A stretch of DNA of 64,000 nt from Euptelea pleiosperma (Eukaryota; Streptophyta; Magnoliopsida; Ranunculales; Eupteleaceae): assembly GCA_035048495.1 (NCBI GenBank), contig CM068552.1:21268154-21332153 (forward strand), read 5' to 3'. Positions within the stretch are counted from its first letter, which is position 1. Each line of letters opens with the position of its first letter. Under the pieces are notes generated by a model. It was not told the DNA's origin, did not search any database, and saw only the letters and a program-made list of their open reading frames with translations. The position numbers were made by a program, and so were the translations under genes. Shown piece after piece: positions 34,043 to 45,135 of the stretch.

Positions 34043-34925
34043 CCGATCCCAAAGAAACTCTAATCCGCTGACACCGAGTGAGATTCAATCTTGATTTCCT
34101 AATGAATTCTACCCCAAAAAAAAAAGATTATTAAGAAGGATTAAACTCAAATGAAACTTAAAAACGCAGAATGGCCCCAAGAAAAAGAACTATTGCAAGA
34201 AAAATTCCAAACCCACCTACCAAAATACTTCAGCTCCAAGATCCAAATCAAAACCTTATTTTATAAAGAACCCAAATCCTAAAACTAGTAGAATTTTCAG
34301 ATTCCAACCTCAGAAACCAAAATTTAGAGCAGAAAATCAGAAAGAAAGCAAAACCCAACTAAGAAAAATCCCAAAACAATCCAAATCTATAAAAAAAAAA
34401 ATTCAAACTAAAAATACTAATCAAACAGATTACCGAAATCTTGATGCTCCTCCTGCACACACAGAATCAAAACAAGAAATCTCCGGAAGAGCTCAAAATC
34501 ATGAACCCAAAAAGCCTAAACACACAGAGATTTCTAAACTTTCTTAACTGTTAAAACGGATAAAACCTTCCATAAATCTTGATTATTTCCAAAATAACAA
34601 GAAGAGAGTTCTTAGAATCTACTATTTTTAACATCAAAAAGCAAAAAAGAAACAAAACCAAGATTCAAATTGGAAAGAACAAAGAGCATAACGTACTGTT
34701 CAAGTAAGCCAAACAAGAAGTAATTCAACGGTGCCAAACCGATATCAGACATCACCACAGCTGCTGCCCCTTAATTTCAACTCTCCTCGCGAAGGAACGA
34801 ATAGAAACTCACACCTACGCTTGTGTATCGAAAGGAATTGAAGAATGAAGAACGAAGAAGACAATACAGTACTACGAGGAGGAAGGACGAAAGAGAAAGA
34901 AAAAATGCGTTTTTGGTGGGACCGA
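34043..34925 (-). other. FAB1 5' untranslated region, probably spliced
   Basis: The minus strand from about 34,925 is CT-rich, as in plant leaders. Candidate splice sites (donor GAACA|GTACGT near 34,697, acceptor GTGTGTGCAG near 34,455, donor TTTCG|GTAATC near 34,436) suggest one or two leader introns. The ATG at 34042 is followed by a second in-frame ATG nine bases on. Confidence 0.5.
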
Positions 34926-34951
34926 CTACTGTATCTACTTTGACACTCATT

Positions 34952-34959
34952 CTTATATA
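34952..34959 (-). promoter_or_regulatory. Candidate TATA box of FAB1
   Basis: The minus strand reads TGTATATAAGAATG. A pyrimidine-rich start region lies about 30 bp downstream. A fold-back MITE begins only a few tens of bases further upstream. Confidence 0.6.
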
Positions 34960-34984
34960 CATGAGTAAAACTTTGCTGACCGAT

Positions 34985-35290
34985 TGTTAGCGAAGACACT
35001 GACCGCCCATAATATGAGCCACATGGCACATTCTTAGAGGACACTGACCGTATTGGTGATTTATAAGCGTTATATTGGTTTCATTTTAATGGATTGATTT
35101 TAACCTTGGGAATTTGAGCATTATTGACCATTATTTGGGTACAAAGATTCAAATGTTTGAAATCACCAATCAGGCTGATTTTTTACTTGTAGGTCCAACT
35201 AGTGATTGGTCAAACATCCATACGGTCGTAGTCGTCTAAGAGCGTGCCACATGGCTCATATTCTGGGTGGTCAGCGAATTCGCTGACTGC
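34985..35290. repeat. Fold-back MITE copy 3, at the FAB1 promoter
   Basis: The left arm GCGAAGACACTGACC...AATATGAGCCACATGGCAC is matched by an inverted right arm (GTGCCACATGGCTCATATT...GGTCAGCGAATTCGC). The interior has the family core CACCAATCAGGCTGATTTTT. Confidence 0.8.
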
Positions 35291-35381
35291 CTTATATGCA
35301 TGGAGTCATCATGTACCAATTTACGCGGTTAATACATTCCTAAAGGCCCGTGTTTGCTGTTCCCGGGGGACTTCATCCCCC

Positions 35382-35670
35382 TCCAAAAATGCCACGTGGA
35401 ACATTCTTTCAGGCCCACAGATACATACATGTTCGGTTCACCTCTTGGTGGGCCTTTACACCAAAAATCATTTTAATTGGTATTTTTAGCCGTTGGATTT
35501 GAACATTTAATAGGGTGATTTATAGCCGTTGGATTTTGAGCTTTTTACTGCCAACATCTAACTGCCATAATCACCAATCAAGCTGATTTTTGGATTATGG
35601 ATCCACCAAGAATTTCGACAAACATCCATAAGGTTAGTGGGACCGAAAATAGTTTTTATTTGGCATTTTG
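35382..35670. repeat. Fold-back MITE copy 4
   Basis: It begins AAAAATGCCACGTGG and ends TTTGGCATTTT. The interior has CTCTTGGTGGGCC, AGCCGTTGGATTT and CACCAATCAAGCTGATTTTT in inverted arrangement. Confidence 0.85.
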
Positions 35671-36370
35671 AGAAGGGGGAGACTTGAAAACTTGAAGGAC
35701 TCACGACAGCAATATTTTCTCCATTTAATACTATATACGTATTTATATACGTAAATGGGAAGTAATATCGTATATGCACCCGTATAGAAGGACAGTGCAC
35801 CGACGGCCCTGAAAAGTGGGAACAGAACAATCCGAAGGCCCCAGAATCTAAGGAGGAGTATTTGTCGTATTAGGAAGGGGGCATTTACATTTACGAGGTT
35901 TTATTTATATAATAAAAAAGTATCATTTTTTTTTCTTTTTCAAGTAACGGTGATTTTCTTTCGTTTACTTGGTAAGAGAAAATATGAAAATATAGGGGTC
36001 CCACCAATAAAACAATCCAGATTGATTCATAGGTGGACACGACAACAACACATGGTTATGGTGTATAGTGTAAATGATTGATTTAAAGTTTGACTATTAT
36101 AGGTTGGAAAACCATGTACAACAGTACAAGCATGATACTAGGACACGTGGAGAATAAGGGTCACTAGATACTGTTTGCTGGGACCCACTAGGAAATGTCA
36201 TAGTTTAGGAGCTAACACAATCAAATGATCACAACTTATATAATTATTTTATAGAACACTCACTAGATTTTTCTAGGCTGTGATCGAATGGCTTGAGATC
36301 ATAGATTCATATTGACTTTTGATCCAGCTGACTTCTGTAGGGTGATCCATTGAATAAGGTAAGTTTTAAA
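35671..36370. other. No recognisable gene
   Basis: AT-rich intergenic DNA with no long open frame and no clear repeat boundary. Confidence 0.4.
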
Positions 36371-36374
36371 TTTG

Positions 36375-36598
36375 ACCCTCATAACGGATAACGTTACCTT
36401 TTTAACAGCCGTCACGGGTCACATCATAATTAAAAAGGTCAAAACAGTCATATTTTTTTGAATTTTTATCAAAATAACCGATAAAGGTTAAACCGTTAAA
36501 TAACAGTTAACTAACCAAATAACGGTTGTTACAACGTTAAGTCCATTATAGCAAATAACGTAACAGTCTCCTTATAATGGCCGTTTAAAAACCATGGA
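36375..36598. repeat. AACGG/CCGTT-rich dispersed repeat
   Basis: It contains ATAACGGATAACGTTACC, AACGGTTGTTACAACGTTA and ends TATAATGGCCGTTTAAAAACC. Similar units are at 16.4, 38.5-38.8 and 56.2-56.5 kb. Confidence 0.5.
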
Positions 36599-36734
36599 AT
36601 AGGATACCCACAAGTGGGTCGGACTCAAACTAAACTGTCGGTTCGGAGTCTAGACCCCGAACAAAACTGGGTCTAGGTATTCATTTTTGGCAGGCCCGGA
36701 TTTTCGATTATGGGTCGTTATGTAACAAGGCAAC

Positions 36735-37090
36735 CTGAGATCTTTTCAAATGAGGAAGCGCATTTGTGTTACTCACCGCTATCATCTAGGCCCACTGACC
36801 GCATGGATATTAAGCCCACCCCTTAGTAGATACTCATACCAAAAAGCAGCTTGTTTGATGATTTCTAGCCATTGGTTTTAGTACTCAAAGCTATGGTTGA
36901 ATTGAACGACTATAAAAACTCCTTTAAAAGTACTAAAATCTAATGGTTAAATATTACCAATCAGGCTGATTTATGGTGTGTATATCCACCAAGGGGTGGG
37001 ATAAACATCCATGCGGTCAGTGGGCCCAGATGACAGCGGTGAGTAACAAATATCGTGCTTCCGCATTTGAAAAAGTCCCAAAATGTATTA
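36735..37090. repeat. Fold-back MITE copy 5, long inverted arms
   Basis: TTTTCAAATGAGGAAGCGC...GTTACTCACCGCT...GGCCCACTGACCGCATGGAT is repeated inverted at the right side (ATCCATGCGGTCAGTGGGCC...AGCGGTGAGTAAC...GCATTTGAAAAAG). The arms exceed 100 bp. Confidence 0.88.
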
Positions 37091-37184
37091 TAGGTATACA
37101 TGGTTACATCTTTTTCCTCGAGTATTAAGTAGATCGTACCTATCGAATTGTCCCATCCCACCAATCTCCAACCTGTATTTACAG

Positions 37185-37475
37185 CCTTAATCACCGCTGC
37201 CCCCTGAGTTCACTGACCGCGTGGATGTTTAGCGCACCCCATGGGAGTATAAAAACTAAAAATCATCCTGATTGGTAATTTCTAACCATTAGATTTTAGC
37301 ACTTTTTAAGGCATGATTATAGACGTTGGATTCAACCATTTTTTGGTATTAAATCCAACGGCTAGAATTCGCCAAACAATCTGAATTTTGGTATGAATAT
37401 CCACGAATGTGTGGGCTAAACATCCATGCAATCAGTGAGCGCAGAGGACACAGGGTGAGTAACAAAAGATCTAGC
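37185..37475. repeat. Fold-back MITE copy 6
   Basis: CACCGCTGCCCCCTGAG, CACTGACCGCGTGGATGTTT and the inverse AAACATCCATGCAATCAGTG with GGGTGAGTAAC mark both arms. It lies less than 100 bp from copy 5. Confidence 0.8.
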
Positions 37476-37544
37476 TCGTCAAAATTCCAAGTGTCTAGAT
37501 TAAGGCTGCAGATGATCTAATGACTCATTTTTCTTTCAGCTCGG

Positions 37545-37733
37545 CACTCCGGAGCCCTCCTTTTTCTTACCCCTTGGGATTTGTATTCTCGGCTGTAGAT
37601 TCCGAGAACCCAATGGTTGTTGATAGCTGAGCTGGCATCACTTTTTGCAGCGTTATCAACCACCGTTGGATTCTCAAAATCCACGGCCGAGAACACCAAG
37701 AGGGGGCAGAAAAAGGGAGGCTCCTGACCTTTT
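37545..37733. repeat. Near-perfect hairpin MITE (about 190 bp)
   Basis: The left arm GGAGCCCTCCTTTTTCTTAC...TTCTCGGCTGTAGATTC...TTGTTGATAGC is mirrored by the right arm up to AAAAAGGGAGGCTCC. Arms of about 85-90 bp meet around TGGCATCACTTTTTGCAGCG. Open frames on both strands are only the two arms read in opposite senses. Confidence 0.85.
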
Positions 37734-37839
37734 TCTCTTATGTGGTCCAATCCGACAACATCATGCTGGATTGAGGTATTGGGCCTTATGGATCGGGTCT
37801 GGGTCTAGAAATTGGAATAAATCTTTGATGACTTCCCGG

Positions 37840-38125
37840 ATGTCAGCACACTTTTACAAACTAATGACCGTACGGAATTTTTTCAATCCCTAGGTGTACC
37901 TACATACCAAAAATCAACCCGATTAGTGATTTTTAACCTTTGAATCTGTGTACCTAAAATAATGCTTGATTGCCAACGGCTAAAAATAAACCCCCATGAA
38001 TAAGACTCCAATCCAACTGTTAGAAATCACTAATCAGGATGTTTTTTGTTAAATTGTAGGTGCACCTAGGGATGGCCCAAACATCCATACGGTCAGTGGT
38101 CTCTAAAAGCGTGCCACGTGGTCCC
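37840..38125. repeat. Fold-back MITE copy 7
   Basis: The arms are AATGACCGTACGGAATTT / AACATCCATACGGTCAGTGG, the core is AAAAATCAACCCGATTAGTG, and it ends AGCGTGCCACGTGGTCC. Confidence 0.8.
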
Positions 38126-39395
38126 ATCAAAGATTTACTTTAGGAATTGTGATCTAATAAGTTACGTAAACAATATTATATCAATGACGTGTACGCTGAG
38201 AAAAACTTTTCTCATTTGTTTATTTGTTATAGTTTTTGTTTTCTCTACATTAAACGGACATCAGCTCAATAGTGGTTCACTCAGAGCCATTCGATATCCC
38301 TGGGATTAGGAATAGATCCCATCCATTGAATTCTCTAGTCTGGATCAGTTCTGAATCGAGTGGCCCTACTATTTGATCGGTCAAGGATTGACCTTGACCC
38401 AATTGAACACAACCTATCGACCACCCTAGGCGAAAATATATCGCTACGGCTAGCGTGGAGACGAAAGATTGACGCTTTATAGCACACCATGTTGAAAGGT
38501 GATTGACAAATGTTTCAATAACGATAGTTATTACCCATTGATAATAACATTACAACGGTCTTGGGTCATACCTTGTCACACGCTATACAATATATAGTAA
38601 TGGCCCGTGCCCACGGCACTCTCCGACAAAAGCGTTTGCAACGGACTGGGGGCGTTACCATTTTCCCATTATAAAAGATTGTAACGCACAAGGGCAACAA
38701 CAACAGAAATAACATAAAATAATAGAAAATAGCGGCATTAAAATGCAAAATTCAAATTTTGAATTTCAAACTTTCAATATGTTGGTCAAATGAGTGGGAG
38801 TGACCGAATAAGTGAGGGGGATTGAGTGGCTGAAATCTAACCGTCCACAATAGATTGATGGATTTGATCTCAACCACTCTTTATCTTATGAAGCAGGGAT
38901 AAGATAAGAGATAAAGACAACTTCCATGTTTTGTAATATAGATGGTAAATAACTCCCCTAATTAATAAAATATTGGCCATTGTTGATTATTATTATCAAC
39001 GTCATTACCATTGTGATATAGTTATTTCATGACCGCTATAAGGTTTAACGTTATTTAATTATTTTAGAAATAAAATAAATAAAAACATTGTAATTTATCA
39101 ATAAAATATAGTAAAAAAAATCACCTATATATCATTGCAACTATTGTAATGGCGAATGATGGGTCCAACATCGTTATCCTCATTTATTTTTTGTATTTTA
39201 AACCTCGTGAATGACGACTTGCCTTTTCTTTCATCTTTTTTTTTTCATTTTTTTTAAAGCATAAATTTTTACAATGGCTATTATATATAATTGTTTATAA
39301 CGACATTTGTTGACAAAAACTTTTGCACTTGGATTAATTAGAGTGCAAAATTAAAAGGACAAATTTCAATGTTTTCATTGGTTTGAGAAGTGCGG
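38126..39395. other. Intergenic region with AACGG-type repeats
   Basis: Between about 38,515 and 38,775 there is a unit with TAACGATAGTTATTACC, TTACAACGGTC and GATTGTAACGC. A further unit occurs at 38,930-39,180. No gene is seen. Confidence 0.4.
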
Positions 39396-39605
39396 TATTT
39401 TTTTTTTTTTTTTGTGTAAGCCAAATATATTAACCACAAAAAGAGATAACATCAAGAGTGGCTATTACTCTTATCCTGATCAATGGCTTTTACCAACCAG
39501 ACTGGGAGGGTAAATGACCACTCATGCTTGATCGCTTGCAAAAGAGCCCATTGCACTGCTAAAGCTTCAGCTTCTTCTGATGTGTGGGCTCGAGCCTATT
39601 GTCCA

Positions 39606-42534
39606 TGTGAAACCCCGAAAAATCTCAATCGTTGGATTGATTCCCTTAGATTCAATAAACATCGAGATTCGAGCCTTTGGTAACCGAGAGCGGTAAATTC
39701 AACAAAATTTTATAACTTTTAATTAAAATAAAGATTAATTCAATTATAGAGTCTATAGTGTTAAAATAAAGAAATAATTTGAATTATAAATTGATGATAT
39801 TACTCGGGATTTGAATTGATGAATGGACCCTAGAGATAAGCTAAACAATCATACGGTTAGTGGTCTCAATTATAGGATGCCACTTCTTCTCGACGATGTT
39901 CAAAAATCACACGCTCAAGAACAAACTACGAATAAGACCTTAACCTAATAGATTTTTGGTATGTAGGTCCACCTAGGGATAGGTCATATGTGCCAGAATA
40001 GTAAGTGGACCATAAAGGTCGGGCCATCCTGATAAGTATAAATAGCAAATAAATAATAAAAGTAACAAAGTGAATATCTTAAAATTTTAATTATACTAAT
40101 ATAGGTCTAATCATCCAGGGATACATATAAACGGCGATAGGAATGTCGTGCTCATGTTAACACAACTTGTAAAACAAAGAAAATAAGAAAAATGTATAAA
40201 ATGATAATTTATAGAAATAGGATAATTTTCAAATGGTGGGGATGATTAGTGAAATTTCCACCCTTAACCATAACACAATCACTGAAAAGCAAGTAATTAA
40301 GAATATAGAATAAAAAATAAAAAAAAAATAGATAATAGTAAAAGCAAGTAGTGCACTCGTGTGAGGTTAAATTCAAAATTTCAATAATCCTAGAATAATA
40401 CCAGGACATTCACATGAAAAAAAAAATACAAAAGCTTTAGTGTCAACTTTGACTAAACCGGTCGAGTCAACTTACTTTAGTTTTTTTTCAAAAAGCAACC
40501 TCCGTACCTAATTATTTTAACTTAAAATGTAAAGTTTATTAGTTAGGTTAAATTTGACTTATTTCGACCATCTCACTCAGTCAACCCGTTACAATTGTTT
40601 TACCGATTTTGAACCAACATGACTTTTAGTTTTAAATAAATTTTGAGTTTTTCTAACCTTTTTTGTTTTGTCGAATCATCAAGTTTTGTTTATATTGATG
40701 GTTTATCAAGCTTCATTATTCGAACGATTTATTGAATTTTATTTTGATTATGATCTATTAGTGGATTTGATGGACTGGTGCTAGTTTTTATATCGTTGGT
40801 TTTTTTTTTTAACTATCTAAATAATAAGTTTTATCAGAAGATGAGTGGGTTTTCACTCAATTTTGTTCATTGGGTTTTTCAAGAAAATGGAAAAGGATGG
40901 GTGTTACAGATTTTGGGGATTGATTTGATGTGCGTGATCAGTAGTACGTTTGAAGGTATGGGATGCTTAGGCTACCCCGGATTTATAGATTTGGATCTTA
41001 TTGGGTGCCCAAGTGGACCCGGGGGTGCCATTATAGACCCAGTTGTATTGGTTGGTTTCAGATGAGGTTTGGACATATGGTTTCGAGATTGGGGCCCCTA
41101 CTAGCATACACACATGTCAGGGTACTAAGTGATCAAATAAATTAATGAAATGGAAAGAGAGGGTTTTTCCAAAAAAAAATAAAGAGATTTTAAATCAGAA
41201 ATAAAAGCTTTAGCAAGCCTAGGATTATATATATTATACGTATTAGGGTGAATTAGAAGGGTCAGTAGAGTCTTAGATAGAGGCGGTACCTATGTGTTCT
41301 TTTGATAGGATGGGGTATCACTAAAACTATGGGATATTAGCAACTATCCTAGAGTCTCGGTTCTTCTGAGGAACTCAGCATGATGCATTATTTACGGATG
41401 GTTAGCTGAGGGTTACACTACATGCCTGATAGGCACTTAGACGCGGGGCATGATGTAACTCTGCCCGGACTTTCTTTGGATCCATAGAAATTCTGTAGTC
41501 GTCGAACGTTTAGCCGACGTGATAATGTAGGCCAACTGCGACCTGAGCCGGAAACGTGGGGTGCAGCGCAGGACCAGCGCCAGATGAGTTCGATGGGTGT
41601 CAACGGTAGTTCCCATGCCGAAAATCAGGACAAGTAAAGACCGTGCAGCCCGCGTTAAGGTGCTAACGATGGTGTCCCACATCGGTGAATTTTGGGATAA
41701 GCCTCGACCGGGGCAAGTATACCGGTCGTAGCCTAAGGTGAAATCTCTTTAAATTCTGCATCGTCAAAACTATTATCTATACGTTATTGTGGGTTAAATG
41801 TTGGCAGATTTGAGTTTTGAGTTATATGATTTTGACGTTGCTTATCCGATTCTATTCTTAGTACATTATCATTGTTTAAATGCAAAATTATGTATCCGTT
41901 GTTTTTTTTATATACAGTAAATGTATGTCAGTGGACTTTGCATGTTACTGTCATACGATTTTTTTTTTTCATGTTTTATTGGCGGTTTTCTCTAGAGATG
42001 AAATCATGAGTAGTTTTAAACCACTCCCCACTACTGGGCTTTTTCTCGAAAGCTCACCCACCCCCAGATCTTTTGCAGAGAATCGATGATAGTTGGAGGA
42101 CCAAGAGGATGATTGGTGATATTCCAGTTGAGGAGACCATTGGTTATTATCAGAGAGAAACAATGTTGTTAGGATTTGTCTCCATCATGGTATAATTTAT
42201 TTTCTGCTACGATTTGACTTTGTTATTTTCAGAATATCTCATATATTTAAATAAAACCAAATCATTATATATGTGTACTATCACACTTTATCCCTTGTAT
42301 ATTGGATAGCATGTTTAGAAATTAATGAAATTACTTAAATTTTCCCAGTCAAATGATTCGATAGCTCATCTAATTGAAGTTATATAGGATATCACACTTG
42401 AGACCTCAACCCCACAGCTTACCTTCATCTGAAGTTATCATTTTAGCTTCGGGACTTAATGAATTTATAGATAGGAGGACTGTTAGGTAGACCGTTCACA
42501 CCTCGAGATCTGTGTTGGATTTCGGGGCGTGACA
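39606..42534. mobile_element. 2.9-kb solo LTR (Ty3/Gypsy, Tekay/Del-like)
   Basis: It starts TGTGAAACCCCGAAA and ends TTTCGGGGCGTGACA, inverted termini of the kind seen in Tekay/Del chromovirus LTRs. The 5-bp GTCCA is duplicated on both sides (39601-39605 and 42535-42539). No primer-binding site, polypurine tract or polyprotein is present, and LINE sequence resumes directly outside. It contains a degenerate fold-back MITE near 39,830-40,020. Confidence 0.88.
39825..40020. repeat. Degenerate fold-back MITE copy 8 in the solo LTR
   Basis: It has AAACAATCATACGGTTAGTGG, GGATGCCACTT and TTTTTGGTATGTAGGTCCACC fragments of the family. Confidence 0.45.
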
Positions 42535-45135
42535 GTCCACCTGCTAGAAGACTTACAGATCTGTCATTTCTAAAAATATAGCGCAGCCCCGTGGGTTTGT
42601 GAAGACTAAACCAAGCAGCTCATGTATTCATTTTTATTCAGCCTATAACAGGAGGTCTCCAAGAAGATTGTTGTGACGCCTTAGCTTTGCATTCTTCCTT
42701 AGGAGAGTTAATAAGGAATGATGGTATAGAAGCTAGGATTTTGAAGGAGTTGTGTTGTTTTCTTTGATGTATCGATGAGTTTCTCTGCCACCAAATCCTC
42801 CACATAAGTACACAGAAGTATTCCAACTCCCCCTCTAGATTTTGAAAGACTCCATCTTTGCCTACCAGTTTAGTCAGGCAAATTTTGATATCGATATCGC
42901 TCAATTGTTCCCATCTCATGGAGAGTGGGGAGGCAAACCAAATCTTAGCGCTATCCGAGAAGGAAAATAATAAATGGATACTTGTTTCTTTAGGGTGACC
43001 ACATCGGGGGCATTGCGCGCTCTTCAATATCTGGAATTCTTGAATGAAGGTTGGCCTTTGATGGGATGATGTCTCTAAGGACTTTCCATAGGAAAAATTG
43101 ACAGCGCTTGGGGATGTTTAGCTTACAATGTTTTTCCAAAGATTTGAGGGGATGTCATTAGGACTCGAGGCTGAAGAGCTCGATGCCAACAGATTGTAAG
43201 CTGATCGTACAGAGAATGTGCCTTTAGGATGACCATCCCAGAAAAGATGATCTTTTTGGCTTTGAGAGCCGAGAGGGATTTGGAGGATCTTGTTCCCTAT
43301 TTGGGATGGAAAGAGATTTTGAATCAGAGATCGGTACCCTTTCTACCCAGGAGTAATAAGATCTTTGACCTTTTGGACATTGCAATTTGGAGGTTCTGAG
43401 GAGTTCACCTTGTACCCCAGATTAAGCATAATCCATGGGTCTCTCCAAATGTTTATGGAGGATCCATCTCCTGGCAGCCAAATACAGTGGTTGATACTAG
43501 CCTTCTTTGCTTTTAGAATGCCTTTCCACACCCAAGAGTCTGAACTTTTTGGTTCCACTTCCAATATAGATTTGTCTTGTCAGTATTTAGGACAAAGATG
43601 TTTAGAAAGAACTGATTGATTTCCCTCTTGGAGGCGCCAAATATTTTTGAGCAAAAGAGCTAAGTTGCAATTGTGGAAGTTTCGTATTCCCAATCCTCAT
43701 ATATTAATTGGTTGACAAATAGAATCCCAATTGGCCAGCCTCATAATTCTTTTGTTTTCGATGCCGCCCCATCAAAATTGATTTATAGTTGAATCCAATT
43801 TTTTGCAGAGACCTTTTAGGGAAAATGAATGAGGACATAAGGTATATCAGAATGCTTGAGGCGACTAATTTTATCAGAGTGTCTTGCTCGCTTGAGAGAG
43901 GAATTTTGATCTCCAACCTGCTAGAAGTTTTTGTAGACGATCTAAGCAACTTCGAGGGCTAAAGTTTTGGACCTTCCTATGAATAGAGGCGTCCCCAAGT
44001 ACTTTTCAAAAAAAAATTAGGCTTTTAATATTCAGAATGTGAGCCAGTACTTTGTGGTGTCTACGATGTAGGTTGTCACTGAAGAGGATCCCAGACTTTT
44101 CAAAATAAACCTCTTGCCCTGAGAGAGAACAGAATTTATCGATGATGCCTTTCATATTCCTAGCTTCCACTAAATTAGCTCTGCAGAAAAGAAGGCAATC
44201 ATCTGCAAAAAGAATGTGAGAAATGGGAGGGCTAGACTTAGCAATTTGGATGCCATGGATCTGATTTTGCTGGGCAGCTTTTTGCAAAAGGGATGAGAGG
44301 ACCTCAGTGCATATAACAAACATGAATGGAGATAAAGGGTCACCTTGCCTGAGACCTCTAGATGGTCGAAATTTGCCCATCGGTGACCCATTGAGAATGA
44401 CAGAGAATGATGGCGTGGTGATGCATTTTTCAATCCAAGCTATCCATTTTTCACATAGCCTTAAGAGTTTGTAGAAGAAAAAGCCATTCCACCCTATCAT
44501 AAGCTTTTGACATGTCCAGCTTGATTGCCATAAAGCCATGTTTTCCTTTCTTCTTATTTTTTGGATTACTTCTTAGGCTCAAGAATGAACGTAGCTTGAT
44601 AGGATGAGATGATAAGGCTGAGCAAAGATTTGAACCTGGCTATCAGAATTTTGGAGATGATTTTGCAACTGACATTGCATAAACTGATAGGTTGAAAATG
44701 ATTGATGGAGCTGAGGCCTTCGACTTTGGGAATCATGGCAATGTTAATATGGTTGAGAATTTCAATAGAGTTTCTTCTTCGATCCATGAAATTTTTGACC
44801 AATTGGAAGATGTCATCTTTGAGCAGATTGATAGAAATGGGCTATAAATCCATAGGACTTGGGGCTTTGTAAGGGCCAAGGCTGAATACCGCTTCTTTTA
44901 CCACTTCTAATGTTAAAGGACAGATCAAAATCTCATTTACTTCTGAAGACACCGAAGGGGTTATCAACGAAGAAATAGACAGCAGATCATTTGTAGAAGA
45001 TGTTGTAAAGAGATTTTGGAAGAAATCCACAAAAGCTTGGCTTATGTTTTCCTTAGTATTATGAATTAATCCATTGGAATCTTTTATCCACCCGATTTTG
45101 TTTTTTCTTCTCTTGACTATGGTGGAAAGATGGAA

